Shown here piece by piece: positions 12,937-21,510 of a stretch of DNA of 64,000 nt. The position numbers and the translations under genes are program-made. The notes beneath the pieces were generated by a model. The model was not told the DNA's origin. It ran no database searches and saw only the letters and a list, made by a program, of their open reading frames with translations. How positions within the stretch are numbered: position 1 is the first letter of the stretch; every line of letters begins with the position of its first letter. The DNA comes from Gemmatimonadaceae bacterium (GTDB taxonomy: Bacteria; Latescibacterota; UBA2968; UBA8231): assembly GCA_026706075.1 (NCBI GenBank), contig JAPOZM010000091.1, positions 1 through 64,000 on the forward strand, in the 5' to 3' direction.

Positions 12937-13857
12937 TCAGGCCCCCCGCATGACCAGACTCACCCGGTGGCCGGCACCGAGCCCGTCCTCGAAGGGCAGG
13001 AAGGCGTAGTCCAGCTGCCAGGGGCGGGCCGTCAGGCCAAGCCCGAAGGCCGGATTCCCGGCGGCGGGAGTGCCGTACCCGGTGCGCACCACCAGGCGCG
13101 GCGACAGACGCCACTCCGCCCCCAAGTGCAGGCTCGCGCCGGTGCCCCGGCTCGCGCCCACGTCGGCGGCGGCGGTCAGGGCCCCCCTCGCCAGGACCGC
13201 CCCGAGGCGGGCCTGCAGGGGCAGCTCGGTGGCCTCCCGGTCGAGGGCGTTCATCCGCCCCAGGTTGCGCACCGCCGCCCCGAGCCTCAAGGGGCCGCTC
13301 CCGTAGAGCAGCCCCAGGTCGGCGGCCAGTCCCGCGGAAGCCTCCACGTCGATCGACTGGCGCACCACCTTGGCGCCGATTCCCGTCCGCAGGCGCTCCC
13401 CCCAGGGGCGGGACCAGGCGGCGCCCGCCGTCCACTCGTAGAGGCCGAACTCCCCCAGGGGATCCCGGGTCGGGCCCAGACGGCGCTCCAGCCCTCCCGC
13501 ATGGGCCAGACGCACGTCGACAGCCAACACGTCGCCCGCCGCTCCCGTCCACAAGGCCGCGGCCTGCTCGTGGCGCATGCCGCCGATCCACTCCGTATGG
13601 CTGAGCACGGCCGACGCGCCAGGGGCCAGGGCCGCCGGATTGAGGCTGGCGGCCGACGGATCGACGAGGGCCGCCGCCGCTCCCCCCAGGGCCGCGGACC
13701 GGGCCCCGGCGTCCTGGCGCAGGAATCCGAAACCGGTGTCGGCGTCTATGCCGCCGGGCCTCCAGCAGGCCCAGACCGCGATCAGGACCGCCGGCAGAAC
13801 CCGCCCCGGCCGGAAGAGTTCCGCCCTTCGCACGGACCCGGGCGCGCGGACCTTCAT
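12937..13857 (-). CDS. PorV/PorQ family outer-membrane protein
   Basis: 306-residue predicted outer-membrane beta-barrel. After a signal peptide (VLPAVLIAVWACWRPGGIDA) the mature protein begins with the family's hallmark GARSAALGGAAAALVDPSAASLNPAALA, then continues as strands alternating with glycine-rich turns (LGLLYGSGPLRLGAAVRNLGRMN). In Bacteroidota such barrels act in type IX secretion or as scaffolds; here that role is only inferred. The start ATG overlaps the upstream sister gene's stop (ATGA). With the next gene it forms a tandem pair. Confidence 0.85.
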   Translation of the reverse strand: MKVRAPGSVRRAELFRPGRVLPAVLIAVWACWRPGGIDADTGFGFLRQDAGARSAALGGAAAALVDPSAASLNPAALAPGASAVLSHTEWIGGMRHEQAAALWTGAAGDVLAVDVRLAHAGGLERRLGPTRDPLGEFGLYEWTAGAAWSRPWGERLRTGIGAKVVRQSIDVEASAGLAADLGLLYGSGPLRLGAAVRNLGRMNALDREATELPLQARLGAVLARGALTAAADVGASRGTGASLHLGAEWRLSPRLVVRTGYGTPAAGNPAFGLGLTARPWQLDYAFLPFEDGLGAGHRVSLVMRGA

Positions 13858-14807
13858 GGCAGTTGACCCGCAAGGGTGAAGACGGTGCGGGCGCCGGCGC
13901 CGATCTCGTCCGCCACGTACGCGTAGTGGACCTCGAAGGCCTCTACGCGCATGGGCCGGACGGTGACACCGAAGGAGGGCCGGCCCACGCCCTCCCCCGC
14001 GCCGGCGCGGTGCAGTCCTCCGCGCAGGGTCAACAGGTCGCTCAGCCTCCATTCCAGACCGAAATTCCCGCGCAGCTCGCGGTCCCCCGCCGGGTCGAGG
14101 ATCTCCGCCTCCACGGCGGCCATGGCCCCCCGGCGTAGCACCTGCGAGACCCCCACGGAGAGGGCGGATCGCAGGGCCTCCTCGGTGACGCTGGTCTGGT
14201 CGGAGAGCCGCTGCACCGTCCACGACAGCTTGTCGAGCAGGTTGCGCGCCGTCACTCCCAGGGCGGTCCGGGAGGACAGGCTCCATCGAACCCCCAGATC
14301 GGCGCCGCGGCCGGTGGCCGTCGAGGCGCCGCTCCCCGGCACCTCGATGCGATGCCGGAGGACCTTCAGGCTGGCGCCCATCTGCAGCGCCGCCGAGAGA
14401 CGCAGGCCGAGGCCGAAGATCACGGCATCCTCGGCGCTCCCCAGGTCGCCGGTGGCCTCGCCCGAGCCGCTTCGCCCCCGCAGGCCGCCCACCCCGGCGT
14501 GGAGCCAGGCCAGGCCGAAGGCCAGGTCTCCCCTCGGGTTCATGGCCGCCGCCAGTCCGGACCGCGTGCGGTCGAGAGACATGGGCTGGTACGAGGCCAG
14601 CATGCCCTTGCCGGTCGAGGTGGCCAGTCCCGCGGGGTTGTAGAGCACCGCGGCGGGCCCCTCGGCGGAGGCCGCCTGAGCGCCGCCCAGACCGAGGGCC
14701 CGGGCGCCGAGGCCGGTTTCGAGATAGGCGCCGCCGAGGCGCCCGGCAGCGGCCGGAGAGGCCGCCTGCAACACGATCAGGGCCGCGAGGGCGAGGCCGC
14801 GCCGCAT
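13854..14807 (-). CDS. PorV/PorQ family outer-membrane protein
   Basis: 317 residues with signal peptide (LALAALIVLQAASPAAAG). The mature start GLGARALGLGGAQAASAEGPAAVLYNPAGLA is the classic PorV/PorQ sequence with its YNPAGLA motif. The remaining strands include LGVRWSLSSRTALGVTARNLLDK and end in a short barrel-closing strand (RTVFTLAGQL). It is the better conserved of the pair and lies between its sister and a FlgD-tailed exported protein. Translation is tightly coupled: stop and start overlap on both sides. Outer-membrane location is likely; a link to secretion or attachment of the upstream protein is inference. Confidence 0.9.
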   Translation of the reverse strand: MRRGLALAALIVLQAASPAAAGRLGGAYLETGLGARALGLGGAQAASAEGPAAVLYNPAGLATSTGKGMLASYQPMSLDRTRSGLAAAMNPRGDLAFGLAWLHAGVGGLRGRSGSGEATGDLGSAEDAVIFGLGLRLSAALQMGASLKVLRHRIEVPGSGASTATGRGADLGVRWSLSSRTALGVTARNLLDKLSWTVQRLSDQTSVTEEALRSALSVGVSQVLRRGAMAAVEAEILDPAGDRELRGNFGLEWRLSDLLTLRGGLHRAGAGEGVGRPSFGVTVRPMRVEAFEVHYAYVADEIGAGARTVFTLAGQLP

Positions 14808-16492
14808 CAGTCCAGGACCACCACGTTGCCGAAGGCCCGGCTGCCGGACGCCGTCTCGACGCGGAAGAAGTAGACGCCGTTGGCCACCTGGCCGCCGCCG
14901 TCGTCGAGGCCGTCCCAGGGCTCGCGATGGTGGCGGCCCCCGGGACGGCTCTCGCCGTCCACGAGGGTGCGCACCTTGCGGCTCGAGAAGTCGAAGATGT
15001 CGACGCTCACCTCGTCCGCCTCGGCCAGGCTGTAGACGACGACGCAGCGCTGTCCGCGGGACGGGGCGAAGGGGCTCGGGGCGGCATAGGTCTTGGCCCC
15101 CCGGGCGTCGACCAGCCCCTCCCCCTCGATCATCCTGCCGGAGTCGATGGCCCGCACGCGCACCGGAAAGCTGAGGATCGTCCAGGTCTCACCGCCGTCG
15201 AGGGAACGGCCCAGGCCGTTGTCGGCACCGGCCCACAGGGCGACCCTCCCGTCGGGCAGGGAGAACCGCTCGACCCCGATGAAGGGGGCCCGCAGGAGAT
15301 CCTGGTTCAGGATGTCCTGCACCCGCACCTCGACCCAGCTCTCCCCGTGGTCCGGGCTCAGCAGCAGACCCTCTTCGGTGCCCGCCCAGACCGAGTCGGC
15401 GGCAAAGGCGAAATCCCAGGCGAAGGTGGGACCCAAGGAGATCCAGGTGGCGCCGTCGTCCTCGGTGCGGTGGATGGCCCGAACCTGCCCGGGGGGGTCG
15501 TCGGTGACGTCGGTGCCGACCCAGACGACGGATCTCCCGTCGGGCCGGATCTGCCGCTCCACCGCCAACCCCCAGTGGGCGGAGAGGTGGCCCGGAAGAG
15601 CCTGGCCGGACTCGTCCCGCCGCGACCGGTGCACGGTCCAGGTGCGGCCGAAGTCGAAGCTGGAGGCCACGCCGAGGGCGGTGCCGATCCACACGGTGTC
15701 GCCGTAGGCGGCGACGGAGAAGGTGCGGTGGAGATAACTCAGGGCGTCGACACTGTCGGCTTCGGTCTGCGCCCGGGCGATGACGTCCTCGGCGGCGCCA
15801 GCCCTCTCGAGGCTGTCGACGCGGATCCGTTCGGTCTTGTTGTTATAGACGATCCTGTCCGCCCCGCCCGGCAGCACCCGCTCCCAGGTCCGGCCGAAGT
15901 CGGTGGAGCGCACCGCCGAGCCGGCGAAGAACGTGGCCCACACGGTGTCGCCCTCGACGGCCAGCCCGAAACAGGCGTTTTCCACCGGACTCCATGGGCC
16001 GTCCTCGAACTCGGGGCGCAGCGTGTCGAAGAGGGCCTCGTTGGGGATCCGCTGCCAACGGGCGCCGGCGTCGGTGGACCAGGAGATCCCGCTGCCGACC
16101 TGACGGCTGCGGTTGCCCACCGTCAGGGAATCGAAGAGGGTGGCCGCCCAGACCGTGTCTCCGTGGGCGGCCAGGGCGCTGACCGCACCCCGCCCCAGGC
16201 CGTTCTCCTCCGTGAAGGTGACCCAGTCGCCGGCCTCGAAGCCTTCCCCCCGTGAGCGATCCAGACGGGCCAGGCCCCGTTCCGTGGAGACCCACAGGTA
16301 GCGGCCGCTCCAGACGACATCGGTGATGCTGGAGCCGAGCATGCCCGGCGTCGGGGGTGACTCGGCACTTTGCAGATAGCCGGTTGGAACGGCGCCGCGG
16401 CCGGGTGTCGAGGCCAGGAGCACTGCCACCAGACACGGGAGCCCGCCGTATCGAAGGAAGGGGACGGATGCCGCCGGTCGCGCCTCAGGCAT
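14807..16492 (-). CDS. Exported beta-propeller protein with FlgD-like C-terminal domain
   Basis: 561-residue exported protein. A signal peptide (LPCLVAVLLASTPGRGA) is followed by repeats of the BNR/sialidase or two-component-regulator type, with recurring DTVWAATLF, DTVWIGTALG and DFGRTWERV-like units, so a seven-bladed propeller is likely. The last 90 residues (SPFAPSRGQRCVVVYSLAEA... VANGVYFFRVE) match the FlgD immunoglobulin-like tail that acts in many FCB bacteria as an export or anchoring signal. It precedes two PorV-type barrels in the same operon, so secretion through or attachment to the outer membrane is plausible. Ligand unknown. Confidence 0.85.
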   Translation of the reverse strand: MPEARPAASVPFLRYGGLPCLVAVLLASTPGRGAVPTGYLQSAESPPTPGMLGSSITDVVWSGRYLWVSTERGLARLDRSRGEGFEAGDWVTFTEENGLGRGAVSALAAHGDTVWAATLFDSLTVGNRSRQVGSGISWSTDAGARWQRIPNEALFDTLRPEFEDGPWSPVENACFGLAVEGDTVWATFFAGSAVRSTDFGRTWERVLPGGADRIVYNNKTERIRVDSLERAGAAEDVIARAQTEADSVDALSYLHRTFSVAAYGDTVWIGTALGVASSFDFGRTWTVHRSRRDESGQALPGHLSAHWGLAVERQIRPDGRSVVWVGTDVTDDPPGQVRAIHRTEDDGATWISLGPTFAWDFAFAADSVWAGTEEGLLLSPDHGESWVEVRVQDILNQDLLRAPFIGVERFSLPDGRVALWAGADNGLGRSLDGGETWTILSFPVRVRAIDSGRMIEGEGLVDARGAKTYAAPSPFAPSRGQRCVVVYSLAEADEVSVDIFDFSSRKVRTLVDGESRPGGRHHREPWDGLDDGGGQVANGVYFFRVETASGSRAFGNVVVLD

Positions 16493-17315
16493 AGGTGGCG
16501 GCGCGCTCGTTCAGCGCCTCCACGGCCTCGCAGCCGATGCCGCAGTCGCCGACCCGCGGGCCCTCCGGTTCGCCGTGGCTGTCGGAGCCGCCGGACATGA
16601 GAAGGCCGTAGCGCCTGGAGATGTTCTGGTAGTGCTCGATCTGGGGCGGCTTGTGGGAGGGGTGGTAGACCTCGACGCCGTCGAGGCCGGCGTCGACGAG
16701 CTCGGCGATCACCGTCTCCGAGACGGCCAGACCGGGATGAGCGAGAACGATGACTCCGCCGAGCTCGTGGACCAGACCGATGACCTCGGCCGCCGGGCTG
16801 CGCGGCTTCGGCACGTCGGCGGGCCGGCGGTCGCCGATGAAACGGTGGAAGGCCTCCTCCTTCGTCGGCACCGCCCCGCTGGCGACCATGGCCGCGGCGA
16901 TGTGGGGGCGTCCCAGGGGCCCGCCGGCGGCCCTCACCAGCACCTCCTCGAGGCTGACTCCGACACCGAGCTGATTGAGGCGGTGCACGATCGCCTCTCC
17001 GCGGTCCAGGCGGCGCTGGTGGAGAAGCTCGACGTAGGAGTCCAGGCGGCGGTCCTCGTAGTCGATGAAGTAGGCGAGCAGATGCAGCTCGCGGTCGTTG
17101 ACGTGGGCGCTGAGCTCGGTGCCCGGAACCGTCACCACCCCCAACTCCCGTCCGGCGGCCGTCGCCTCCGCCACCCCCTCCACGGTGTCGTGGTCGGTCA
17201 GGCTCAGGACGCGGACCCCGGCGGAGGCCGCCTCCTCCACCACCTCTCGGGGTGTGCGCTGCCCGTCGGAGCAGGTCGAATGGGAATGCAGGTCGGCGAG
17301 ATTGTACTGGGCCAC
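16485..17315 (-). CDS. PHP-domain phosphoesterase (TrpH/YciV-like)
   Basis: 276-residue metal-dependent phosphoesterase. Metal ligands are visible as DLHSHSTCSDG (residues 8-18), LTDHDT near 38, a PGTELSA segment, HLLAYFID, and the late HPGLA and SGGSDSHG. TrpH/YciV members hydrolyse 3',5'-nucleoside bisphosphates and short RNA 5' ends; the exact substrate here is inference. The GTG start has AAGGAAG upstream. It overlaps the start of the downstream propeller gene by eight bases. A 156-base gap separates it from the CocE gene, and I see no clear terminator in it. Confidence 0.9.
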   Translation of the reverse strand: MAQYNLADLHSHSTCSDGQRTPREVVEEAASAGVRVLSLTDHDTVEGVAEATAAGRELGVVTVPGTELSAHVNDRELHLLAYFIDYEDRRLDSYVELLHQRRLDRGEAIVHRLNQLGVGVSLEEVLVRAAGGPLGRPHIAAAMVASGAVPTKEEAFHRFIGDRRPADVPKPRSPAAEVIGLVHELGGVIVLAHPGLAVSETVIAELVDAGLDGVEVYHPSHKPPQIEHYQNISRRYGLLMSGGSDSHGEPEGPRVGDCGIGCEAVEALNERAATYA

Positions 17316-17471
17316 CGGGGGCTTCCTTCAGTCTGGAAATCGAGCGCAACGGAGACGGAAGTCTCCCGCGGGCGAACAGGGGAAGATAGTGCCCTGCCGG
17401 CCTCCGCGCGCAGTGTCGTCTCCGACACCGACTACCCCGGCCACGGTTCGGTTCCCCGTTCCGCGATCCGG

Positions 17472-19316
17472 CTAGCCCGCGGCGGCGTTCTGCAGCGGCA
17501 GCACGATGTGCGACGGGTGCCCCGGACTGTGGAGGATCGTCTGGTGGGCGATCTCCCAGCGGCTCTCGAGGCCGAGAGGGCCCCCGGTGTTGGGGTTGAC
17601 GTCGAAGCGCGGCCAGTTGCTGCTGCTGATGTCCAGGCGGATGCGGTGGCCGCAGCGGAAGATATTGGATGTCGGATAGAGGTGGAACACGAACTCGTAG
17701 GGCGTCCCCGGCTCCATCAGCTCCGGCTCCGTCCAGCCGTTGCGGTAGCGGGCGCGGAGGATGGAGTCGGTGATGTTCATGGCGAATCCGTCCGGGTAGT
17801 CGGCCGACGGCGGATGGACGTCGATGAGCTTGGCGGTGAAGTCGGTGTCCCGCGCCGACGAAGCCGCCCACAGATGCATGACGATATGGCCAGTGACTTC
17901 CGTGTCCTCCTTCAGCTCCGGGGTCTGGAAGGTGAGGACGTCGCGGCGGCTGCTGAGCGGCAGCTCATCGACGCAGCCGTAGACGTCGGGCCGGCCCCGC
18001 TGGTCGAAGGCGCCGGGCGGGATGATCGTGTCGGCGGCCGAGATGCCGCCCCCCATGGTGGGCACGGGATCCCGGGGGTCGAAGGTGTAGCCGGTGGACG
18101 GCGCCTCATCCACCGCTGGCTCCTCGAGTGTCAGGCCGCCGCCCGCCCGCAGGTACCAGGACGATTCCACCGTGTCCGGCAGGGGCCAGTCCGGCTCGCC
18201 GCGCCAGTAGCCGCCGTGGTCGAGTCGGCGGTCGTAGTCGTGCTTGTTCATCCGCTGGCTGCCGGTTCCCATGGTGAAGATGCGCACCGGCGACCAGTCG
18301 GCGAACTCCGTTTCCATGCCCTTGAGGTAGTGGTCGAACCAGGCCAGCCGCAGGTCGTTCTGGTTGATGTGCGAGTGGGTCCCGAAGTCCACGTCCCCGG
18401 CATGGGTCACCTCGTAGCCGCCGTGCGTCCAGGGCCCCATGAGCAGGACCTGCGGCGACCGCTTGATGTCGCTGAGCTTGCGGTAGCTCGTGGGGGTGTT
18501 GCGGGCATAGGAGTCGTACCAGCCGCCGAGATACAAGGTCGGCACGTCGGCGTGCTCGTCGTAGTACTCGTCGATGGCGTAGCCCCGCTGCTTCCAGTAG
18601 TCGTCGAACTCCCCGTGGGTCAGGATGTCGATGGCCCACTGCTCGTAGGAAGGGAGCCGGCGCAGCACCGTGGCCCCCTTCCGTAGCGGGAACCGGCGCA
18701 CGATGTCGGGCATGTCCTGCGTGAAGGCCTTCATGATCTCCGCCTGCAGGCCCGGGTCGGCCATGGCCTCCTTGCTCGTCATGGCCATGCGAAAGACGTA
18801 GACGTGGAAGCGCTGCTCCAGGGCGCCGTTCTGGCGCATCGAGCCGTGGTAGTAGTTGGAGGCGCCCACGGCCACGATCATGGTCCTCAGGTGCGAGGGG
18901 GCCAGGGTCGCGAGGGCGCTCTGGTCGCTGCCCGCGTACGAGCCTCCCATGGTGCCGACCTCGCCGTTGCTCCACTCCTGGACCCCGAGCCACTGGACCG
19001 TGTCGTAGCCGTCCGGCGCCTCCCTGGCGAAGGCGTACCACTCCCCCTCGGAGGCGAAGCGGCCACGGACGTCCTGGATGACCGTCGCGTACCCCCGGCG
19101 GGCGAAGTACTCCGCATTGGTCACCTGCCGCGGCGCCGCCTTGTCGTATGGGGTCCGCTCGAGGATGACGGGAAACCGACCGGCCGCCCGCTCCTCTCCC
19201 GCCGAGGGGAGGTAGACGTCGGCGGCGAGCCCCACGCCGTCGCGCATGGGGACCATGACGTTCTTCCGGCAGATCACGTCGTAGGCGATGGGGGAACCGT
19301 CGTATGGAGCCGTCAC
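17472..19316 (-). CDS. CocE/NonD-family (X-Pro dipeptidyl-peptidase S15) hydrolase
   Basis: 614-residue serine hydrolase of the CocE/NonD family, whose members cleave esters or acyl bonds of bulky substrates. Visible are the N-terminal VPMRDGVGLAADVYLP strand, the RTPYDK motif, the nucleophile elbow GTMGGSYAG near residue 125, a cap region rich in helices, GPWTHGGYE with a candidate catalytic His, and the C-terminal jelly-roll domain (LDISSSNWPRFDVNPNTG). No signal peptide is seen, so it is probably cytosolic. The GTG start has AAGGAG nine bases upstream. Substrate cannot be told from neighbours. Confidence 0.92.
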   Translation of the reverse strand: MTAPYDGSPIAYDVICRKNVMVPMRDGVGLAADVYLPSAGEERAAGRFPVILERTPYDKAAPRQVTNAEYFARRGYATVIQDVRGRFASEGEWYAFAREAPDGYDTVQWLGVQEWSNGEVGTMGGSYAGSDQSALATLAPSHLRTMIVAVGASNYYHGSMRQNGALEQRFHVYVFRMAMTSKEAMADPGLQAEIMKAFTQDMPDIVRRFPLRKGATVLRRLPSYEQWAIDILTHGEFDDYWKQRGYAIDEYYDEHADVPTLYLGGWYDSYARNTPTSYRKLSDIKRSPQVLLMGPWTHGGYEVTHAGDVDFGTHSHINQNDLRLAWFDHYLKGMETEFADWSPVRIFTMGTGSQRMNKHDYDRRLDHGGYWRGEPDWPLPDTVESSWYLRAGGGLTLEEPAVDEAPSTGYTFDPRDPVPTMGGGISAADTIIPPGAFDQRGRPDVYGCVDELPLSSRRDVLTFQTPELKEDTEVTGHIVMHLWAASSARDTDFTAKLIDVHPPSADYPDGFAMNITDSILRARYRNGWTEPELMEPGTPYEFVFHLYPTSNIFRCGHRIRLDISSSNWPRFDVNPNTGGPLGLESRWEIAHQTILHSPGHPSHIVLPLQNAAAG

Positions 19317-19391
19317 TCGTGCGCTCTCCTTGTGGAGGGATTGTCCCGGCCGGGAGCCCCCGCGCGGACCGGGAGGAGGTCCTTTCCGCGA

Positions 19392-20888
19392 TCAGCCTTC
19401 GGAGGCCAGGGGGGAATCGGGCAGCAGCCGGCAGAACCGGCCGTAGGCCTCTTCCCAGCGGCCGTGGTCCCCGTCGGGGGCGAAGGTCCGGGGCTCGAAG
19501 GAGGCACGCACCACGGCGCGGATGTCGCCGGCCGAGCCGATCCGGCCGAGGCCGAGGGCCTGCACCAGGATGTTGCCGATGGCCGTGGCTTCCGCCGGCC
19601 CGGCGACGACCGGACGGCCGGTGGCGTCTGCGGTGAGCTGGCAGAGCAGGGTGTTGCGGATGCCGCCGCCGACGACGTGGACCGGCTCCAGGCGCCGGCC
19701 CAGGACCTCCTCGAGGCGCTCGAGAACCCAGCGGTACTTCAGGGCCAGGCTCTCGAGCAGGCAGCGGATCACGGCGCCCTCCCCGCCGGGCTCGGTCTGT
19801 CCCGTCTCGCGGCAGAAGGCGGCCACCCGGCCGGGCATGTCCCCCGGAGGCAGGAAGCGCCCGTCGTCGGGATCGACGAGAGGCCCGAAGCCGGGGGCCT
19901 CTTCCGCCGCCCGGGTGAGCTCGGCGTAGGAGCGCTCGCGGCCGGCCGCCGCCCAGGTGCGCCGGCACTCCTGCACCAGCCACAGACCCATGATGTTCTT
20001 CAGGAACCGGAAGGTGCCGCCCACGCCGCCCTCGTTGGTGAAGTTGTACCGCAAGGCGCCGTCCGAGAGATCCGGGGTCTGCAGCTCGGCGCCCATGAGC
20101 GACCACGTGCCGGAGCTGATGTAGGCGAAGTCGGCGCCCTCGGCGGGCACGGCGGCCACGGCGGCGCCGGTGTCGTGGGTGGCCGGCGCCACCACCGGGA
20201 TCCCGGAAGCCAGGCCGCAGTCGCGGGACACGGTCTCCAGAAGCGGTCCGATCCGAGTGCCGGGCGGGACGATCTCGGGCAGGATGCCATGCGGCAGGCC
20301 GAAGGCCTCGAGGAGCTCCGTCGACCAGCGCCCCTGCCGCGGATCGTAGAGCTGGGTGGTGGTGGCGTTGGTGAACTCGCAGACCTGCTCCCCCGTGAGG
20401 AAGTAGTGCAGCAGGTCGGCCATCATCAGCAGCCGGTGGGCGGCGCCCAGTTGGGGAGCGGACTGCTCCTGCATGGACAGCAACTGGAAGAGGGTGTTGA
20501 TCGGCAGGAGCTGCACCCCCGTTGCGGCGAACACGCGCTCCCGGGAGACTCGCTCCAGGGCCCGATCCAGCACGCCCTCGGTCCGCGGGTCCCGGTAGTG
20601 GCGGGGGTTGTCGAGGAGGGATCCATCGGCGGCCAGCAGGCCGAAGTCCACCCCCCAGGTGTCGACCCCCACGGAGGCGATCCCGGCCCCGGCGGCCGCC
20701 CGCAGCCCCTGCTTGATCCCGTCGTGCAGGCGCAGCACGTCCCAGTAGAGCAGGTCGAAGACCGCCGTGCCCCCCGTGGGGAACCGGTGCAGCTCCTCCA
20801 GTTCCAGACGCTCGCCGTCGAAGCGGCCGAGAATGGCGCGGCCGCTCTCGGCGCCGAGGTCGAAGGCGAGGAGCGGGTTGCCGGTCAC
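19392..20888 (-). CDS. rhaB: Rhamnulokinase (FGGY carbohydrate kinase)
   Basis: 498-residue sugar kinase that phosphorylates L-rhamnulose. The ATP-binding start FDLGAESGRA, the GVDTWGVDFGLL segment with the base Asp, RDPRTEG, the HDTGAAV motif and the C-terminal VHVVGGGIRN...ATGRPVVAGPAEATAIGNI region are all as in rhamnulokinases. The start is GTG. No other rhamnose gene (isomerase, aldolase, transporter) lies nearby, so the pathway is either elsewhere or the kinase acts on a related sugar. Confidence 0.9.
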   Translation of the reverse strand: MTGNPLLAFDLGAESGRAILGRFDGERLELEELHRFPTGGTAVFDLLYWDVLRLHDGIKQGLRAAAGAGIASVGVDTWGVDFGLLAADGSLLDNPRHYRDPRTEGVLDRALERVSRERVFAATGVQLLPINTLFQLLSMQEQSAPQLGAAHRLLMMADLLHYFLTGEQVCEFTNATTTQLYDPRQGRWSTELLEAFGLPHGILPEIVPPGTRIGPLLETVSRDCGLASGIPVVAPATHDTGAAVAAVPAEGADFAYISSGTWSLMGAELQTPDLSDGALRYNFTNEGGVGGTFRFLKNIMGLWLVQECRRTWAAAGRERSYAELTRAAEEAPGFGPLVDPDDGRFLPPGDMPGRVAAFCRETGQTEPGGEGAVIRCLLESLALKYRWVLERLEEVLGRRLEPVHVVGGGIRNTLLCQLTADATGRPVVAGPAEATAIGNILVQALGLGRIGSAGDIRAVVRASFEPRTFAPDGDHGRWEEAYGRFCRLLPDSPLASEG

Positions 20889-20943
20889 GCGCGGAGGGTG
20901 CCCCGGCGCCGGCCTGTCGGCCCCCTGCGCACGCCCCCGAGCA

Positions 20944-21222
20944 CTACAGGTAGTTCAGGCCGAGCTCGGCGATCAGCTGGCGCGTGGGGTTGTGCAGCAG
21001 GGAACAGATGAGGGCGACGCCGAACTCGCGCTCCAGCCCGGCGGCGTAGGTGGACTGCTCGTCGCGGTAGTTGAGCCGCTGGAAGCCGAGGACGGTGTCC
21101 TTGAACTGGTCGGTGCGCTCGCAGATCACCAGCTCCGCCAGCTCGGAGTGACGCAGGGCCTCCTCGACATAGTCCTCCCCGAAGATCTCCTCCAAGGCTG
21201 TTCTCAGCTGACGGTGAAGCAC
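20944..21222 (-). CDS. Small conserved-looking protein of unknown function
   Basis: 92 residues, GTG start, no signal peptide or membrane segment. The sequence is mostly charged helix (LRTALEEIFGEDYVEEALRHSELAELVICERTDQFKDTVLGF) followed by SLLHNPTRQLIAELGLNYL. Codon use matches the neighbouring genes, and it sits twelve bases after the 21235 gene, so it is probably real and co-transcribed with purC. I do not recognise the family. Confidence 0.6.
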   Translation of the reverse strand: MLHRQLRTALEEIFGEDYVEEALRHSELAELVICERTDQFKDTVLGFQRLNYRDEQSTYAAGLEREFGVALICSLLHNPTRQLIAELGLNYL

Positions 21223-21234
21223 GGGGAGGCTCGC

Positions 21235-21510
21235 TCAGAAGGGAAAGATCTCGTCGAGACGCCGGAGGGTGCGGCTGCGGGCGGCCGTGGCGGGAGACGG
21301 CGCGATCGAGAGCAGGGAAACCCCGGGGACCCGCGCCCGGTCCACGGGCATCTGGATCACCGGCCGCCGCAGCCATGACAGCAGGACGAGGCCCGCGTCG
21401 ATCGCCGGCAGCCGCAGCTCCAGTCGGAACACGAGCACGGCCCCCAGGAACCGGCCGAGGACCGACCGGCGGGCCGGCGCGCTCCGCAGCTCCGAGGCCC
21501 CGGTGCTCAC
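21235..21510 (-). CDS. Small basic protein of unknown function
   Basis: 91 residues, started at the GTG overlapping the purC stop (GTGA). It is basic and partly hydrophobic: SVLGRFLGAVLVFRLELRLPAIDAGLVLLSWLRRPVIQMPVD, then a short arginine-rich tail ending DEIFPF. One weak membrane-associating helix is possible. Its tight coupling to purC and to the small gene after it argues for a real gene. Function unknown. Confidence 0.55.
   Translation of the reverse strand: MSTGASELRSAPARRSVLGRFLGAVLVFRLELRLPAIDAGLVLLSWLRRPVIQMPVDRARVPGVSLLSIAPSPATAARSRTLRRLDEIFPF

Noticed and set aside
16575..18686. Plus-strand open frame of about 700 codons opposite the PHP and CocE genes
   Set aside because: Antisense shadow of two clearly recognised genes, with low-complexity valine/glycine composition.
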